This document shows positions 53,953-64,000 of a stretch of 64,000 nt of DNA, piece by piece (within the stretch, counting starts at the first letter, position 1; each line of letters starts with the position of its first letter). The notes under the pieces were generated by a model. That model had not been told where the DNA came from. It searched no databases and was given only the letters and a program-made list of their open reading frames with translations. The stretch lies in assembly GCF_020387415.1 (NCBI RefSeq), contig NZ_JAGWCB010000010.1, positions 124,001-188,000 on the forward strand. The letters are read 5' to 3'. This stretch comes from Ideonella benzenivorans. GTDB taxonomy: Bacteria > Pseudomonadota > Gammaproteobacteria > Burkholderiales > Burkholderiaceae_C. The position numbers were made by a program, and so were the translations under genes.

Positions 53953-55512
53953 TCAGCCACCACCGTGCAGCTGGATCACCAGCCGGGCCACCATCACGCC
54001 CATCAGGAAGCCCACCCCGCTCCACAGCAGGGCCGACAGCAGACGGTTGGTGCGGCGCTGCTCACGCAGCAGGGCCCGCAGCGCCGGCGTCAGGTCGGCC
54101 GGCTTCTCCTGCAGCTTCTGGTGCACCAGGCGCGGCAGCTCCGGCAGCAGCTGGGCGTAACGCGGCGCTTCGGCCTTGAGCTGGCGCACCAGCGCCCGCC
54201 AGCCGATCTGCTCGTTCATCCAGCGTTCCAGGAAGGGCTTGGCGGTGGACCAGAGGTCCAGATCCGGGTCCAGTTCGCGGCCCAACCCTTCGACGTTCAG
54301 CAGCGTCTTCTGCAGCAGCACCAGCTGCGGCTGGATCTCGACATTGAAGCGGCGCGAGGTCTGGAACAGGCGCATCAGCACCTGCCCCAGCGAGATGTCC
54401 TTCAACGGCCGGTCGAAGTGCGGCTCACAGACGGCGCGGATCGCCGCCTCCAGCGCATCCACCCGGGTGTTGGGCGGCACCCAGCCGCTTTCCACATGCA
54501 GTTCGGCCACGCGCTGGTAGTCGCGCCGGAAGAAGGCCAGGAAGTTCTGCGCCAGGTATTCCTTGTCGACCTGGGTCAGGGTGCCGACGATGCCGAAATC
54601 CAGCGCGATGTAGCGGCCGAAAGTGGCCGGATCGACGCTGACCTGGATGTTGCCCGGGTGCATGTCGGCGTGGAAAAAGCCGTCACGGAAGACCTGGGTA
54701 AAGAAGATGGTCACCCCATCGCGCGCCAGCTTCGGGATGTCCACACCGGCCTCGCGCAGGCGCTCCATCTGGCTGATGGGGATGCCCTTCATCCGCTCCA
54801 TCACGATGACCGTGGCGCTGCACCACTGCCAGTGCATCTCGGGCACCAGGATCAGCGGCAGGTCGGCCATGTTGCGCCGCAGCTGGGCGGCGTTGGCCGC
54901 CTCGCGCACCAGGTCCAGCTCGTCGTGCAGGTAGCCGTCGAACTCGGCCACCACCTCGCGCGGGCGCAGGCGCTTGCCATCGGCCGACAGGCGCTCGACC
55001 CAGCGGGCCAGGGTGTGCAGCAGGGCCAGGTCGTCCTCGATGACGTCCAGCATGCCCGGGCGCAGCACCTTGACGGCCACCTCGCGGCCGTCCTTCAGCA
55101 CCGCGAAGTGCACCTGGGCGATCGAGGCGCTGGCCACGGCCTCGCTCTCGAAGTGGGTGAACACCGCCTCGACGGGCTGGCCCAGGCCCTGCTCGATCAG
55201 GCGGCGGGCCTGCGCGGCCGGGATCGGCGGCACCCGGTCCTGCAGGCGGGCCAGTTCGTCGGCAATGTCCGGCGGCACCAAGTCGCGCCGGGTGGACAGC
55301 ACCTGGCCGAACTTGATGAAGATCGGGCCCAGGGCTTCCAGCGCCAGGCGCAGGCGCTCGCCGCGCGGCGCGCCCAGGCGCCGGCCGCGGGTCAGCACCC
55401 AGGACAGCGCGCGCAGCCAGCGGTGCTGGTCGAACCGGGAGAGCACCAGCTCATCCACCCCGTGCCGCAGCAGGGTGAGGACGATGAAGACCAGACGGGT
55501 GAAGTACCGCAT
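53953..55512 (-). CDS. ubiB: UbiB, ABC1/COQ8-type atypical kinase for ubiquinone synthesis
   Basis: A 519-aa protein. The KxGQ-type motif is [19 protein letters not shown] (~70-90), the Ala-rich loop and [18 protein letters not shown] follow, and the catalytic loop is [15 protein letters not shown] with LDFGIVGTL. Two C-terminal membrane helices ([20 protein letters not shown]) anchor it. It is an ATPase-like accessory factor for assembly of the Ubi complex. It follows ubiJ on the same strand, at the end of a long minus-strand run. Confidence 0.95.
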   Translation of the reverse strand: MRYFTRLVFIVLTLLRHGVDELVLSRFDQHRWLRALSWVLTRGRRLGAPRGERLRLALEALGPIFIKFGQVLSTRRDLVPPDIADELARLQDRVPPIPAAQARRLIEQGLGQPVEAVFTHFESEAVASASIAQVHFAVLKDGREVAVKVLRPGMLDVIEDDLALLHTLARWVERLSADGKRLRPREVVAEFDGYLHDELDLVREAANAAQLRRNMADLPLILVPEMHWQWCSATVIVMERMKGIPISQMERLREAGVDIPKLARDGVTIFFTQVFRDGFFHADMHPGNIQVSVDPATFGRYIALDFGIVGTLTQVDKEYLAQNFLAFFRRDYQRVAELHVESGWVPPNTRVDALEAAIRAVCEPHFDRPLKDISLGQVLMRLFQTSRRFNVEIQPQLVLLQKTLLNVEGLGRELDPDLDLWSTAKPFLERWMNEQIGWRALVRQLKAEAPRYAQLLPELPRLVHQKLQEKPADLTPALRALLREQRRTNRLLSALLWSGVGFLMGVMVARLVIQLHGGG

Positions 55513-55527
55513 CGGAAATCGCTTCCC

Positions 55528-56055
55528 TCAGGGACGCTGGGTCGCGCCAGTGACGCTCTGCACCAGCTGCCGCAGCACCCCCAGGGCCTGGCTGCCCGCC
55601 TGGCTGAGGCCTTCGGCCAGGCCAGGGCCCATCACCCGTTCCAGGTCCGCCGCGATGTCCCAGCGCACGTTGGAGACCACCCAGTTCACATCGGAGGCAA
55701 AGACGGCATCACCCTCGATCTGCACCGGCGGCAGCTCGCCCCCGGCCAGCCGGCGGGCGGCATCCAGCGGGTGGCCGGCATCGACGCACAGGCGCAGATC
55801 CGCCGCGGCGGCCTCGCCGGCCTCATCGGCGGCCTCCAGCAGCCCGGCAGGCGTGATGCGCAGCGCCAACGGCGGGGGCGGCGGCAGCGGGCCGCGCCAA
55901 CCCGACACCTCGACCTGCAGCAGGCGACCCGCATGGGGCTTGAGCCGTGCCGGCGCCACCGGCGCCGAGGCCAGCACATGGTTGGCCAGCAGGACGAAAC
56001 GCGCCGTCAGCGCGGGCAGGACCAGGTCGGTCAGGGCAGCAATCGGATCGGGCAT
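55528..56055 (-). CDS. ubiJ: UbiJ, SCP2-domain accessory factor of ubiquinone synthesis
   Basis: A 175-aa protein. An SCP2 lipid-binding domain fills residues ~8-105 (RFVLLANHVLASAPVAPARL, LRITPAGLLEAADEAGEA, then LAGGELPPVQIEGDAVFASD). The C-terminal helix with VRWDIAADLERVMGP matches UbiJ. With UbiK it helps the soluble Ubi complex hold lipid intermediates. It lies directly before ubiB (15 bases), as in E. coli. The middle is Pro-rich (PPPPPLALR). Confidence 0.85.
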   Translation of the reverse strand: MPDPIAALTDLVLPALTARFVLLANHVLASAPVAPARLKPHAGRLLQVEVSGWRGPLPPPPPLALRITPAGLLEAADEAGEAAAADLRLCVDAGHPLDAARRLAGGELPPVQIEGDAVFASDVNWVVSNVRWDIAADLERVMGPGLAEGLSQAGSQALGVLRQLVQSVTGATQRP

Positions 56056-56112
56056 GCGCTGATTGTAGGAGTGGCCCTCCGCCCGCCCCTGCGGCCGGTC
56101 CCTCCAGCGGAC

Positions 56113-57135
56113 TCAGGTGCCGGGCCCGTAGCCCTGCGGGTTCTGGCGCTGCCAGCGCCAGCTGTCGGCGCACATCTGGTCCAGGCTGCGCTGTGCCTGC
56201 CAGCCCAGCAGGGTGCGGGCCAGCGTGGCATCGGCGTAGTAACTGGGCAGGTCGCCCGCACGGCGCTCCACGATCTGGTAGGGGATGGGCTTGCCGGCGG
56301 CCCGCTCAAAGGCCTTCACCAGGTCCAGCACGCTGTAGCCCACACCGGTGCCCAGGTTGACGGTGCAACCCTGCTGGGCGTCCAGCAGGTAGCGCAGGGC
56401 CGCCACATGACCCTCGGCCAGGTCCATCACGTGCAGGTAGTCGCGCACGCCGGTGCCGTCCGGGGTGTCGTAATCGCCACCGAAGATGGACAGGAACTCG
56501 CGCCGGCCCACCGCCACCTGCTGCACATAGGGCATCAGGTTGTTGGGCACGCCGCGCGGGTCCTCGCCCATCTGGCCGCTCTCGTGGGCGCCCACCGGGT
56601 TGAAGTAGCGCAGCCAGGCGATGGCCCAGGACGGATCGGCCGTCTCCAGGTCGCGCAGGATCTGCTCGCCCATCAGCTTGGTGCGGCCGTAGACGTTCAT
56701 CGCGGCCAGCGGATGGGCCTCGGTGTAGGGCAGGAAGACCGGCGTGCCGTACACGGTGGCGCTGGAGCTGAAGACGAAGGTCTTCACGCCGTGGCGCTGC
56801 ATCACCTGCAGGGTGTTGACCAGGCCGCCGAGGTTGTTGGCGTAGTAGGCCAGCGGCTGCTCGGCCGACTCGCCCACCGCCTTGAAAGCCGCGAAGTGCA
56901 CCACCGCGTCGATGCGGTGCTTCTGGAAGATGGCGTCCATGGCCGCGGCGTCGCAGACATTGGCCCGCTCGAACACCACCGGGCGACCGCCCAGGGCCTC
57001 GATGCGGCGCAGCACCTCGGGCGAGGAATTGGAGAAGTCGTCCACCCCCACCACGTCGAAGCCCGCCGCCTGCAGGGCGAGCCAGGTGTGGGAGGCGATG
57101 TAGCCGGCGGCGCCGGTCAGCAGGATCTGGGGCAT
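56113..57135 (-). CDS. galE: UDP-glucose 4-epimerase
   Basis: A 340-aa SDR-type NAD-dependent enzyme interconverting UDP-glucose and UDP-galactose. The nucleotide site reads LLTGAAGYIASHTWLALQ, so the third Gly of GxxGxxG is Ala, the substitution seen in several betaproteobacterial GalEs. The active site YxxxK is VYGRTKLMGEQIL, with Ser in VFSSSATVYG and the late GTGVGYSVLDLVKAFE. I chose the ATG at 57135 over a TTG at 57150. It is lodged between ubiE and ubiJ and probably supplies UDP-sugars for surface polysaccharide. Confidence 0.93.
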   Translation of the reverse strand: MPQILLTGAAGYIASHTWLALQAAGFDVVGVDDFSNSSPEVLRRIEALGGRPVVFERANVCDAAAMDAIFQKHRIDAVVHFAAFKAVGESAEQPLAYYANNLGGLVNTLQVMQRHGVKTFVFSSSATVYGTPVFLPYTEAHPLAAMNVYGRTKLMGEQILRDLETADPSWAIAWLRYFNPVGAHESGQMGEDPRGVPNNLMPYVQQVAVGRREFLSIFGGDYDTPDGTGVRDYLHVMDLAEGHVAALRYLLDAQQGCTVNLGTGVGYSVLDLVKAFERAAGKPIPYQIVERRAGDLPSYYADATLARTLLGWQAQRSLDQMCADSWRWQRQNPQGYGPGT

Positions 57136-57221
57136 CTCGGGTCCGTTCAAGACAGACCTTCAGTATGCCGCGGCCTCAGGGCATTCCCGGGCGCAGCAGC
57201 CCCCTGCCCTGGGGATTCAGC

Positions 57222-57953
57222 TCAGCACTTGATGCCCACGTGCAGGGCCACCACGCCGCCGGTCAGGTTGTGCACGTCGACATGGCCGAAGCCGACCGTC
57301 TTCATCATCGCCTTGAGGGTGGCCTGGTCCGGGTGCATGCGGATCGACTCGGCCAGGTAGCGGTAGCTGTCGGCATCGCCCGCCACCCACTGGCCCAGCT
57401 TGGGCAGGATGTTGAAGGAGTACCAGTCGTAGGGCTTCTGCAGCGGCTTGGCCACCTTGGAGAATTCCAGCACCAGCAGGCGGCCGCCCGGCTTGAGCAC
57501 CCGGCACATCTCGGCCAGGGCCTGCTCCTTGTGGGTCATGTTGCGCAGGCCGAAGGCCACGCTGACCAGGTCGAAGGTGCCCGGCTTGAACGGCAGCTTC
57601 TCGGCGTCGCAGATCGTGGTCGGCAGCGACAGGCCTTCGTCGAGCAGACGGTCGCGGCCAGTGCGCAGCATGGCCTCGTTGATGTCGGTGTGCACCACGG
57701 TGCCGGTCGGGCCGACCTTGCGGGCAAAGGCGCGCGAGAGGTCACCCGTGCCGCCGGCGATGTCCAGCACCGCGTCGCCTTCCTTGAGGTTGGCCACCGC
57801 CACGGTGTAGGCCTTCCAGACCCGGTGCAGGCCCATGGACATGAAGTCGTTCATCAGGTCGTACTTGGAGGCGACCGAATCGAACACGCCCTTGACCTTG
57901 CCGGCCTTCTCGGCCTCGTCCACGGTTTCAAAACCGAAGTGGGTCTGCGACAT
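57222..57953 (-). CDS. ubiE: Ubiquinone/menaquinone biosynthesis C-methyltransferase
   Basis: A 243-aa SAM-dependent methyltransferase. It opens with [20 protein letters not shown], then has the UbiE signature [20 protein letters not shown] motif [18 protein letters not shown], and the end motif [20 protein letters not shown] and [11 protein letters not shown]. It methylates the benzoquinone (or naphthoquinone) ring. Length and start are canonical. It is the first ubi gene in the run, followed by galE, ubiJ and ubiB. Confidence 0.96.
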   Translation of the reverse strand: MSQTHFGFETVDEAEKAGKVKGVFDSVASKYDLMNDFMSMGLHRVWKAYTVAVANLKEGDAVLDIAGGTGDLSRAFARKVGPTGTVVHTDINEAMLRTGRDRLLDEGLSLPTTICDAEKLPFKPGTFDLVSVAFGLRNMTHKEQALAEMCRVLKPGGRLLVLEFSKVAKPLQKPYDWYSFNILPKLGQWVAGDADSYRYLAESIRMHPDQATLKAMMKTVGFGHVDVHNLTGGVVALHVGIKC

Positions 57954-57998
57954 GGAACTCTTTCTTGGAATGGGAGGAGAAGCGATCGGCTTCCCGGG

Positions 57999-58403
57999 TC
58001 AATGCGAGTGGCAGGACGGGCCGTCCTTGGGCGGCATCGGGGCATCCCGATCGACGCCAGCCAGCTTCAGCCGGGCCTCGTAGGCCGCCCAGTGCTCGGC
58101 TTGGCGGGCGCCCAGATCGTAGAGATAGGCCCAAGTGTAGAGGCCGGACTCGTGCCCGTCGTCAAAGCGCGGCTGCAGCGCGTAGTGGCCGACCATGGCC
58201 ACCTCGGTGATCAGCACCTCGCGCTTGCCGGTCTGCAGCACCTCCTGCCCGGGGCCATGGCCCTGCACCTCGGCCGAGGGCGAGTAGACGCGCAGCAACT
58301 CGAAGGGGATGCGGAAGGTCTGACCGTCGTCGAAGCCGATTTCCAGCACGCGGGAGGTCTGGTGCAGGGTCAGCGCGGTCGGCTGGGGGGCGGCTTGGCT
58401 CAT
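57999..58403 (-). CDS. DUF971 family protein (gamma-butyrobetaine hydroxylase-like N-terminal domain)
   Basis: A 134-aa protein. DUF971 motifs: ALTLHQTSRVLEIGFDDGQT, FRIPFELLRVYSPSAEVQGH and GHYALQPRFDDGHESGLYTW, followed by YLYDLGARQAEHW. Proteins with this fold may be involved in iron-sulphur or metal handling, as in fusions to iron-sulphur scaffold proteins, but the function is not established. It precedes ubiE by 45 bases on the same strand, a common betaproteobacterial order. Confidence 0.87.
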   Translation of the reverse strand: MSQAAPQPTALTLHQTSRVLEIGFDDGQTFRIPFELLRVYSPSAEVQGHGPGQEVLQTGKREVLITEVAMVGHYALQPRFDDGHESGLYTWAYLYDLGARQAEHWAAYEARLKLAGVDRDAPMPPKDGPSCHSH

Positions 58404-58423
58404 GCGGAAACGGAAAATGGCTC

Positions 58424-58864
58424 TCAGGCGTTCAGGGCGCGGCGCACCCGGTCGTCCAGTTCGGTCAGCGGCACGGCCAGGCGCTGCGCGGCCGGCGGCT
58501 CGGGCGTGCGTTGGCGGTTGCCCCAGATGGGCTGCGGGAAGTGGCTGTCCCAGTCGAAGCGGGCGATCACATGCCAGTGCAGATGCGGCACCACATTGCC
58601 CAGCGTGGCCAGGTTGATCTTGGTGGGCTTGAGGCTGGTGCGCAGCACATGCTCCACCGCCAGCACCGCGTCCATCAGGTGGGCGCGGTCCACATGCGAG
58701 AGATCGCTCATCTCGGCCACGTGCTCGTTCCAGATCACCCGGTAGAAGGCCGGGAAATCGGGCGTGTCCAGCACCCGCACCACGCGCAGGCGCTCGCCCG
58801 CATGCACCAGCGACCAGGCCGCGGTGGCCTGGTGCTCACACAGTTCGCAGCCGGCTTGCTTCAT
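58424..58864 (-). CDS. HIT-family hydrolase
   Basis: A 146-aa nucleotide-binding hydrolase. The histidine triad is VVPHLHWHVIARF, in HxHxHxx form, near residue 93-100. It opens with an unusual Cys pair CELCEHQ (residues 6-9) of possible metal-binding type. Members cleave nucleotide phosphoesters or phosphoramidates; substrate unknown. Its ATG shares one base with the FAD/Fe-S dehydrogenase stop (TGATG), so translation is coupled. The gene order HIT-DUF971-ubiE is common in betaproteobacteria. Confidence 0.9.
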   Translation of the reverse strand: MKQAGCELCEHQATAAWSLVHAGERLRVVRVLDTPDFPAFYRVIWNEHVAEMSDLSHVDRAHLMDAVLAVEHVLRTSLKPTKINLATLGNVVPHLHWHVIARFDWDSHFPQPIWGNRQRTPEPPAAQRLAVPLTELDDRVRRALNA

Positions 58865-61800
58865 CACACCAGCACCCGTTCGATGCCCCCCGCATTGGCG
58901 CGGGCGACGTAGTCTTCCATCCAGCTGGCACCCAGGATCTTGCGCGCCATCTCGACGACGATGTAGTCGGCCTCCAGCAGGCCGTTCTGCAGGTCGCCGC
59001 CGTAGCGCGACAGGCCCTGCAGGCAGCTGGGGCAGGAGGTCAGGATCTTCAGGTCCTGCTGACCGTCCACCGCACCGGTGGCGCGCAGTGCGGCCTCGGC
59101 GTTGCGGATCTCTTCCTCTTTGCGGAAGCGCACCTGGGTCGAGATGTCCGGCCGGGTCACGGCCAGCGTGCCGGATTCGCCGCAGCAGCGTTCGCTCTTG
59201 ATCACCGCCTCGCCCACCAGCGCCTTGACCGTCTTCATCGGGTCCTGCAACTTCATCGGCGTGTGGCAGGGGTCGTGGAACAGGTAGCCGCCGCTGCCAT
59301 CGAGCTTGATGCCCTTCTCCAGCAGATATTCGTGGATGTCGATGATGCGGCAGCCCGGGAAGATCTTGTCGAAGTGGTAGCCCTGCAGCTGGTCGTAGCA
59401 GGTGCCGCAGCTCACCACCACCGTCTTGATGTCCAGGTAGTTCAGTGTGTTGGCCACGCGGTGGAACAGCACCCGGTTGTCGGTGATGATCTTCTCGGCC
59501 TTGTCGGCCTGGCCGGCGCCGCGCTGCGGGTAGCCACAGCACAGGTAGCCCGGCGGCAGCACCGTCTGCACGCCGGCATGCCACAGCATGGCCTGGGTGG
59601 CCAGACCCACCTGGCTGAACAGGCGCTCGGAACCACAGCCCGGGAAGTAGAACACCGCCTCCGTCTCGGCCGTGGTGACGGCCGGGTTGCGGATGATGGG
59701 CACGTAGTCCCGGTCCTCGATGTCCAGCAGGGCCCGCGCCGTCTTCTTGGGCAGGTTGCCCGGCATCTTCTTGTTGACGAAGTGGATCACCTGCTCCTTG
59801 AGCGGAGCCGTGCCCACCGTGGCCGGCGGTGCGCTGGTCTGATGCTTGGCGGCAATCGCCAGCACGTCGTGCGCCAGACGCTGGGCCTTCATGCCCACGC
59901 CGACGATGGCCGAGCGCGCGAGCTTGATCGTCTCCGGATTGGTCGCATTGAGCATGAACATCGCCGCGGCCTGGCCGGGACGGAAGCTCTTGCGGCCCAT
60001 CTTGCGCAGCAGGTTGCGCATGGCCATGGTCACGTCGCCGAAGTCGATCTTCACCGGGCAGGGGCTCAGGCACTTGTGGCAGACCGTGCAGTGGTCGCCC
60101 ACGTCCTCAAACTCCTCCCAGTGCTTGATCGACACGCCGCGCCGGGTCTGCTCCTCGTAGAGGAAGGCCTCGACCAGCAGCGAGGTGGCCAGGATCTTGT
60201 TGCGCGGGCTGTAGAGCAGGTTGGCGCGCGGCACGTGGGTGGAGCACACCGGCTTGCACTTGCCGCAGCGCAGGCAGTCCTTGACCGAAGCCGCGATGTC
60301 ACCAATGTCGCTCTGCTGCATGATCAGCGACTCGTGCGTCATCAGGCCGAAGCTGGGCGTGTAGGCATGGCTCAGGTCGGCCGCGTGCACATCGTCGCCC
60401 AGGCGGCTCAGGGCCTCACCGCGCAGCAGCTTGCCGCGGTTGAAGCGGCCTTCCGGGTCGATCCTGGCCTTGTAGGCGGTGAAGTTGGCCAGTTCCTCGT
60501 CCGTGAGGAATTCCAGCTTGGTGATGCCGATGCCGTGCTCGCCAGAAATCACGCCGTTGAGGCTGCGCGCCAGCACCATGATGCGTGCCACCGCCTCGTG
60601 CGCGGTCTGCAGCATCTCGTAGTTGTCGCTGTTGACCGGGATGTTGGTGTGCACATTGCCGTCACCGGCGTGCATGTGCAACGCCACCCACACGCGGCCG
60701 CGCAGCACGTCCTTGTGCAGCTTCTTGACGCCTTCGATGATGGGCGCGAAGGTGGAGCCGGCGAACAGCAACTGCAGCGGCTTGAGCAGGTCCTTCTTCC
60801 ACGAGGCGCGCAGCGAGTGGTCCTGCAGCTGGTCGAAGAAGCTGCGGCGCTCGTTGGGCAGCACCTCGTCGAGGTGGTTGTACCAGTGCTGCCACAGGCT
60901 GCGCACGCTGCGGATCAGCGCCAGCGCCTCGGGCACGCGCTCGTCCAGCAGTTCGTCGCGGGTGTGCTCGCCGGCCTCGTCGGTCTTGGCCAGCGGCAGC
61001 TCGCCCTCGGTGAAGAAGGCCTCCAGCCGCTCGGTCAGCGCCAGCTTGTTGCGCAGCGACAGCTCGATGTTGATCCGCTCGATGCCCAGGGTGTATTCGC
61101 CCATGCGCTCCAGCGGGATCACCACGTCCTCGTTGACCTTGAAGGCGTTGGTGTGGCGGCTGATGGCCGCGGTGCGCTTGCGGTCGGCCCAGAACTTCTT
61201 GCGGGCCTCCGGGCTGACGGCGATGAAGCCCTCGCCCGAACGGCCATTGGCCAGGCGGATGACCTCGCTGGCGGCCTTGGCCACCCGGTCCTCGTCGTCA
61301 CCCACGATGTCACCGAACAGCGCCATCTTGGGCATGCCGCCGCGCTTGCTCTTGGTGGCGTAGCCCACCGCCTTCAGGTAGCGGTCGTCCAGGTGCTCCA
61401 GGCCGGCCAGGATGGCCCCGCCCGGCTGCTTCATCTCCTGGAACATGAAGTCCTTGATCTCGACGATCGAGGGCACGCAGTCCCGGGGATTGCCGAAAAA
61501 CTCCAGGCAGACGGTGCGGGTGTGCTTGGGCATGCGGTGCACCACCCAGCGCGCGCTGGTGATCAGGCCGTCGCAGCCTTCCTTCTGCACGCCCGGCAGG
61601 CCGGCCAGGAACTTGTCGGTCACGTCCTTGCCCAGGCCCACCTTGCGGAAGGTGTGCCCCGGGATGTCCAGGCGTTCGGTGCGCAGCGGCGTCTTGCCGT
61701 CGGCGGCGAAGTAGCGCAGCTCGAAGCTGGCCATCTCGGCGTCGTGGATCTTGCCCAGGTTGTGACCCACGCGCACCACCTCCAGCCATTCGGCGTTGGG

Positions 61801-62790
61801 GGTGACCATGCGCCAGGAGGCCAGGTTGTCCAGCGCGGTGCCCCACAGCACGGCCTTCTTGCCGCCCGCGTTCATCGCGATGTTGCCGCCGATGCAGGAG
61901 GCCTCGGCCGAGGTCGGGTCGACCGCGAACACGAAGCCCGCGCGCTCGGCCGCATCGGCCACCCGCTGGGTGACCACGCCGGCGCCGGTCCAGATCGTCG
62001 GCACCGGATGGTCGATGCCCGGCAGCGTGGTCATCTCGACCTCGGTCATCTGCTCGAGCTTCTCGGTGTTGATGACCGCGCTCTTCCAGGTCAGCGGCAC
62101 GGCGCCGCCGGTGTAGCCAGTGCCACCCCCGCGCGGGATCACGGTCAGCCCCAGCTCGACGCAGCTGGCCACCAGCCCGGCCATCTCGGCCTCGGTGTCC
62201 GGCGTCAGCACGACGAAGGGGTACTCCACCCGCCAGTCGGTCGCATCGGTCACGTGCGAGACGCGCGACAGGCCGTCGAACTTGATGTTGTCCTTGCGGG
62301 TGTGGTGGGCGAACCGCTTGCGGGCGCGGTGGCGCAGCTCTTCCAGCTGCACGAAGCGGGTCGCGAAACGGTCCACCGCGGCACGGGCCAGCACCAGCAG
62401 CTCGCCCACATGGGCATCGCGCTGGGCGTCCACCTCGGGGGTGCGACGCTTCTCCACCTCGGTCAGGCGGTGGCGCAAGGCCTCGATCAACTGGGCACGC
62501 CGGCGCGGGTTGTCCAGCAGGTCATCGACCAGATACGGGTTGCGCTTGACGACCCAGATGTCGCCCAGCACCTCGTAGAGCATGCGGGCCGAACGGCCGG
62601 TGCGGCGCTCATCGCGCAGCAGGTTGAGCAAATCCCAGGCGCGTTCGCCCAGCAGGCGCAGCACGATCTCGCGATCGGACAGCGAGGTGTAGTTATAGGG
62701 AATCTCGCGCAGCCGGGGTGCGGCGGCGTCATCAACGGGGTGGTCCCCGTTCACGGGGGGGACGGTGGGAATCGGCAGCGGCGCGTTCAT
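58864..62790 (-). CDS. FAD-linked oxidase/Fe-S oxidoreductase fusion (DUF3683 type)
   Basis: A 1,308-aa fusion related to D-lactate/glycolate dehydrogenases. A DUF3683 N-terminal part (~30-170) is followed by the FAD_binding_4 domain (~190-360: [37 protein letters not shown]) and the FAD-oxidase C-terminal domain ([28 protein letters not shown]). Two 4Fe-4S motifs come next ([25 protein letters not shown]), then CCG domains ([23 protein letters not shown]). It likely oxidises a 2-hydroxy acid and passes electrons to quinone, which suits the ubi genes downstream. The ATG at 62790 gives normal length. Confidence 0.92.
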   Translation of the reverse strand: MNAPLPIPTVPPVNGDHPVDDAAAPRLREIPYNYTSLSDREIVLRLLGERAWDLLNLLRDERRTGRSARMLYEVLGDIWVVKRNPYLVDDLLDNPRRRAQLIEALRHRLTEVEKRRTPEVDAQRDAHVGELLVLARAAVDRFATRFVQLEELRHRARKRFAHHTRKDNIKFDGLSRVSHVTDATDWRVEYPFVVLTPDTEAEMAGLVASCVELGLTVIPRGGGTGYTGGAVPLTWKSAVINTEKLEQMTEVEMTTLPGIDHPVPTIWTGAGVVTQRVADAAERAGFVFAVDPTSAEASCIGGNIAMNAGGKKAVLWGTALDNLASWRMVTPNAEWLEVVRVGHNLGKIHDAEMASFELRYFAADGKTPLRTERLDIPGHTFRKVGLGKDVTDKFLAGLPGVQKEGCDGLITSARWVVHRMPKHTRTVCLEFFGNPRDCVPSIVEIKDFMFQEMKQPGGAILAGLEHLDDRYLKAVGYATKSKRGGMPKMALFGDIVGDDEDRVAKAASEVIRLANGRSGEGFIAVSPEARKKFWADRKRTAAISRHTNAFKVNEDVVIPLERMGEYTLGIERINIELSLRNKLALTERLEAFFTEGELPLAKTDEAGEHTRDELLDERVPEALALIRSVRSLWQHWYNHLDEVLPNERRSFFDQLQDHSLRASWKKDLLKPLQLLFAGSTFAPIIEGVKKLHKDVLRGRVWVALHMHAGDGNVHTNIPVNSDNYEMLQTAHEAVARIMVLARSLNGVISGEHGIGITKLEFLTDEELANFTAYKARIDPEGRFNRGKLLRGEALSRLGDDVHAADLSHAYTPSFGLMTHESLIMQQSDIGDIAASVKDCLRCGKCKPVCSTHVPRANLLYSPRNKILATSLLVEAFLYEEQTRRGVSIKHWEEFEDVGDHCTVCHKCLSPCPVKIDFGDVTMAMRNLLRKMGRKSFRPGQAAAMFMLNATNPETIKLARSAIVGVGMKAQRLAHDVLAIAAKHQTSAPPATVGTAPLKEQVIHFVNKKMPGNLPKKTARALLDIEDRDYVPIIRNPAVTTAETEAVFYFPGCGSERLFSQVGLATQAMLWHAGVQTVLPPGYLCCGYPQRGAGQADKAEKIITDNRVLFHRVANTLNYLDIKTVVVSCGTCYDQLQGYHFDKIFPGCRIIDIHEYLLEKGIKLDGSGGYLFHDPCHTPMKLQDPMKTVKALVGEAVIKSERCCGESGTLAVTRPDISTQVRFRKEEEIRNAEAALRATGAVDGQQDLKILTSCPSCLQGLSRYGGDLQNGLLEADYIVVEMARKILGASWMEDYVARANAGGIERVLV

Positions 62791-62936
62791 GGCGGGCAGG
62801 CGGAGAGCGGACGACCAGACAATCCGGCCGCACGCACCTGTCAGGGGCACGTGGGCATGAATGATACCGTCCGGGGAAAGCCCGCCTGTGGGGCATGGCA
62901 TGCTGTGCCCGGTCCCGCCGCACCCCGACACATCCG

Positions 62937-63704
62937 ATGCCTCAGCCCGAGCCCAGCCCCCTGCCCCCCCTGCCCCCCCTGCCCCGTTTGTCCGGCTGGC
63001 CCCGCTGGATCGCCCACCGCGGCGCGGGCCGTCGGGCGCCGGAGAACACCCTGGCCGCCTTCCGTCATGGCTGGCAGCTGGGCTACCGTGCCTTCGAGTG
63101 CGACGTGAAGCTCTCCGCCGATGGCGAGCCCTACCTGCTGCACGACGACACGCTGGAGCGCACCACCTCAGGCCAGGGCCCGGCTGCGGCGCTGGACTGG
63201 GCGGCCCTGTCCCGCCTGGATGCCGGCGCCTGGTGCGGCTCCGGCTGGGCCGGCGAGCCCCCCACCCGGCTGGCCGCGCTGGCTGCCTTCGCGAACGCCG
63301 AAGGCTTGCACGTCAATCTCGAACTCAAGCCCCTGCCCGGGCAAGCTGAACCGACCGGACGGACGGTCGCAGGCGCGGTACGGCGGCTCTGGCACCCCGG
63401 CACCCCGGCGGCCTGGCTGTCCTCCTTCCAGCCCCCCGCCCTGGCGGCGGCGGCCGCCGCCGCGCCGGAGCTGCCACGCGCCCTGCTGCTGGACAGGCTG
63501 GCGCCCGGCTGGCTGGCGCAGGCGCAGGCGCTGGGCTGCCAGGGCGTGGTGCTGGACCACCGGCTGGTGGACACCGAGGTCCTGCACGGCCTGCAGGCAC
63601 AGGGCCTGGCCTGCTGGGTCTACACGGTCAACGAGGCGGCCCGGGCCGAGGCCCTGTGGGCCCTGGGCGTGGACCGCATCATCACCGACACCCTGGGGCC
63701 CTGA
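62937..63704 (+). CDS. ugpQ: Glycerophosphodiester phosphodiesterase, UgpQ type
   Basis: A 255-aa cytosolic GDPD enzyme producing glycerol 3-phosphate and an alcohol. The catalytic motif is [18 protein letters not shown] (HR...E) followed by [20 protein letters not shown] (Glu-Asp and His), then [11 protein letters not shown]. The late [19 protein letters not shown] and [12 protein letters not shown] complete the barrel. No signal peptide is present, so it is the UgpQ form rather than periplasmic GlpQ. The start at 62937 (MPQPEPSP) leaves a Pro-rich leader. It is divergent from the FAD/Fe-S gene. Confidence 0.92.
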   Translation: MPQPEPSPLPPLPPLPRLSGWPRWIAHRGAGRRAPENTLAAFRHGWQLGYRAFECDVKLSADGEPYLLHDDTLERTTSGQGPAAALDWAALSRLDAGAWCGSGWAGEPPTRLAALAAFANAEGLHVNLELKPLPGQAEPTGRTVAGAVRRLWHPGTPAAWLSSFQPPALAAAAAAAPELPRALLLDRLAPGWLAQAQALGCQGVVLDHRLVDTEVLHGLQAQGLACWVYTVNEAARAEALWALGVDRIITDTLGP

Positions 63705-63879
63705 GTCCCCCGGGCAGAGGTGCGACCTCCATCGCCTCCATCGGATTGAGCATTGCGCCCCCAGGGGCCGACGTGCAGGATGGCGCTTGAGCCGCTGTGC
63801 GTGCGGCCCCTTCCGCCGGGTGGCCATCCCTGCTCCAGGATCGCTCCGGCGTGCCCGACACCCTTGCTCGAGGACCGAC

Positions 63880-64000
63880 ATGCGCTCTCTGCTCCGCGCG
63901 CTCGCCTGCGCCACCCTGTCTGCAGCCTCCCTGGCCTCTGCCGCCACGCTGACCGTGGTGAAGGCCTTCGACAGCAGCACCTGCTCCCTGCCGATGGCGT
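63880..64000 (+). CDS. Secreted protein, N-terminal fragment (cut by window end)
   Basis: The ATG at 63880 opens MRSLLRALACATLSAASLAS, a clear Sec signal peptide that should be cut after ASAA. The mature part begins TLTVVKAFDSSTCSLPMA and runs off the window. Not enough is left to name a family. The 175-base gap before it holds no other visible gene. Confidence 0.6.
   Translation, partial: MRSLLRALACATLSAASLASAATLTVVKAFDSSTCSLPMA

Noticed and set aside
53965-57360. 1,131-codon plus-strand frame opposite ubiB/ubiJ/galE
   Set aside because: Low-complexity His/Gln/Arg product spanning three recognised minus-strand genes.
59263-63108. 1,281-codon plus-strand frame opposite the FAD/Fe-S dehydrogenase
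   Set aside because: Mirror frame; the minus strand has unmistakable FAD and Fe-S motifs.

Overview
The window looks like the chromosome of a high-GC betaproteobacterium of the order Burkholderiales, most like the Rubrivivax/Leptothrix/Ideonella/Roseateles group. The reasons are the very GC-rich codon use, the block fmdB-DUF502-aspS-nudB-endonuclease/phosphatase-clsB, the ubiE-ubiJ-ubiB set, a DUF3683-type FAD/Fe-S dehydrogenase and the five-step hut pathway. No rRNA, tRNA or CRISPR array was recognised.

Region 1 (1-7,400) is accessory DNA. It holds two small unknown genes, a P4-type tyrosine integrase, and a two-gene module that is visibly less GC-rich than its surroundings. The module encodes a 720-residue protein (PD-(D/E)xK nuclease domain, adenine-methyltransferase-like core with a degenerate catalytic motif, HsdS-like specificity domain) and a 391-residue partner with a HEPN-like RxxxxH motif. 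It is the best candidate here for an undescribed defence system. Broken IS3 and IS256 transposases close the region.

Region 2 (7,400-22,960) is an envelope/stress neighbourhood: a CPA1 cation/proton antiporter, a DUF1840 remnant, a protein with CsbD-like and DUF1488-like parts, a DUF4398 lipoprotein and an OmpA/DUF4398 lipoprotein, a giant cyclic beta-1,2-glucan synthase with a small membrane protein, a Crp/Fnr regulator, a 36-residue Lys-rich protein, a diguanylate cyclase and a PAS protein. A 9-bp-arm palindrome recurs in its promoters, with an exact half-site before the Crp/Fnr gene, which suggests a shared regulon.

Region 3 (22,960-36,140) is signalling and transport: a CheB-CheR-PAS fusion, a secreted esterase, Ohr divergent from an AraC gene, a second AraC gene with a LysE exporter, an MFS exporter divergent from a LysR gene, a hybrid sensor kinase and a chemoreceptor.

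Region 4 (36,150-44,230) is a complete histidine-utilisation locus. hutUH runs divergently from hutCDIGF over one palindromic operator. HutF and HutG define the formylglutamate route, giving glutamate, formate and ammonia.

Region 5 (44,260-64,000) is mostly housekeeping: DUF805 protein, cardiolipin synthase, endonuclease/phosphatase, NudB, a UbiA-type prenyltransferase, AspRS, DUF502 and FmdB proteins, a polyamine-binding protein, a LuxR regulator, then UbiB, UbiJ, GalE, UbiE, DUF971, a HIT hydrolase and a 1,308-residue FAD/Fe-S oxidoreductase in one long minus-strand run. A glycerophosphodiesterase and the start of a secreted protein end the window.
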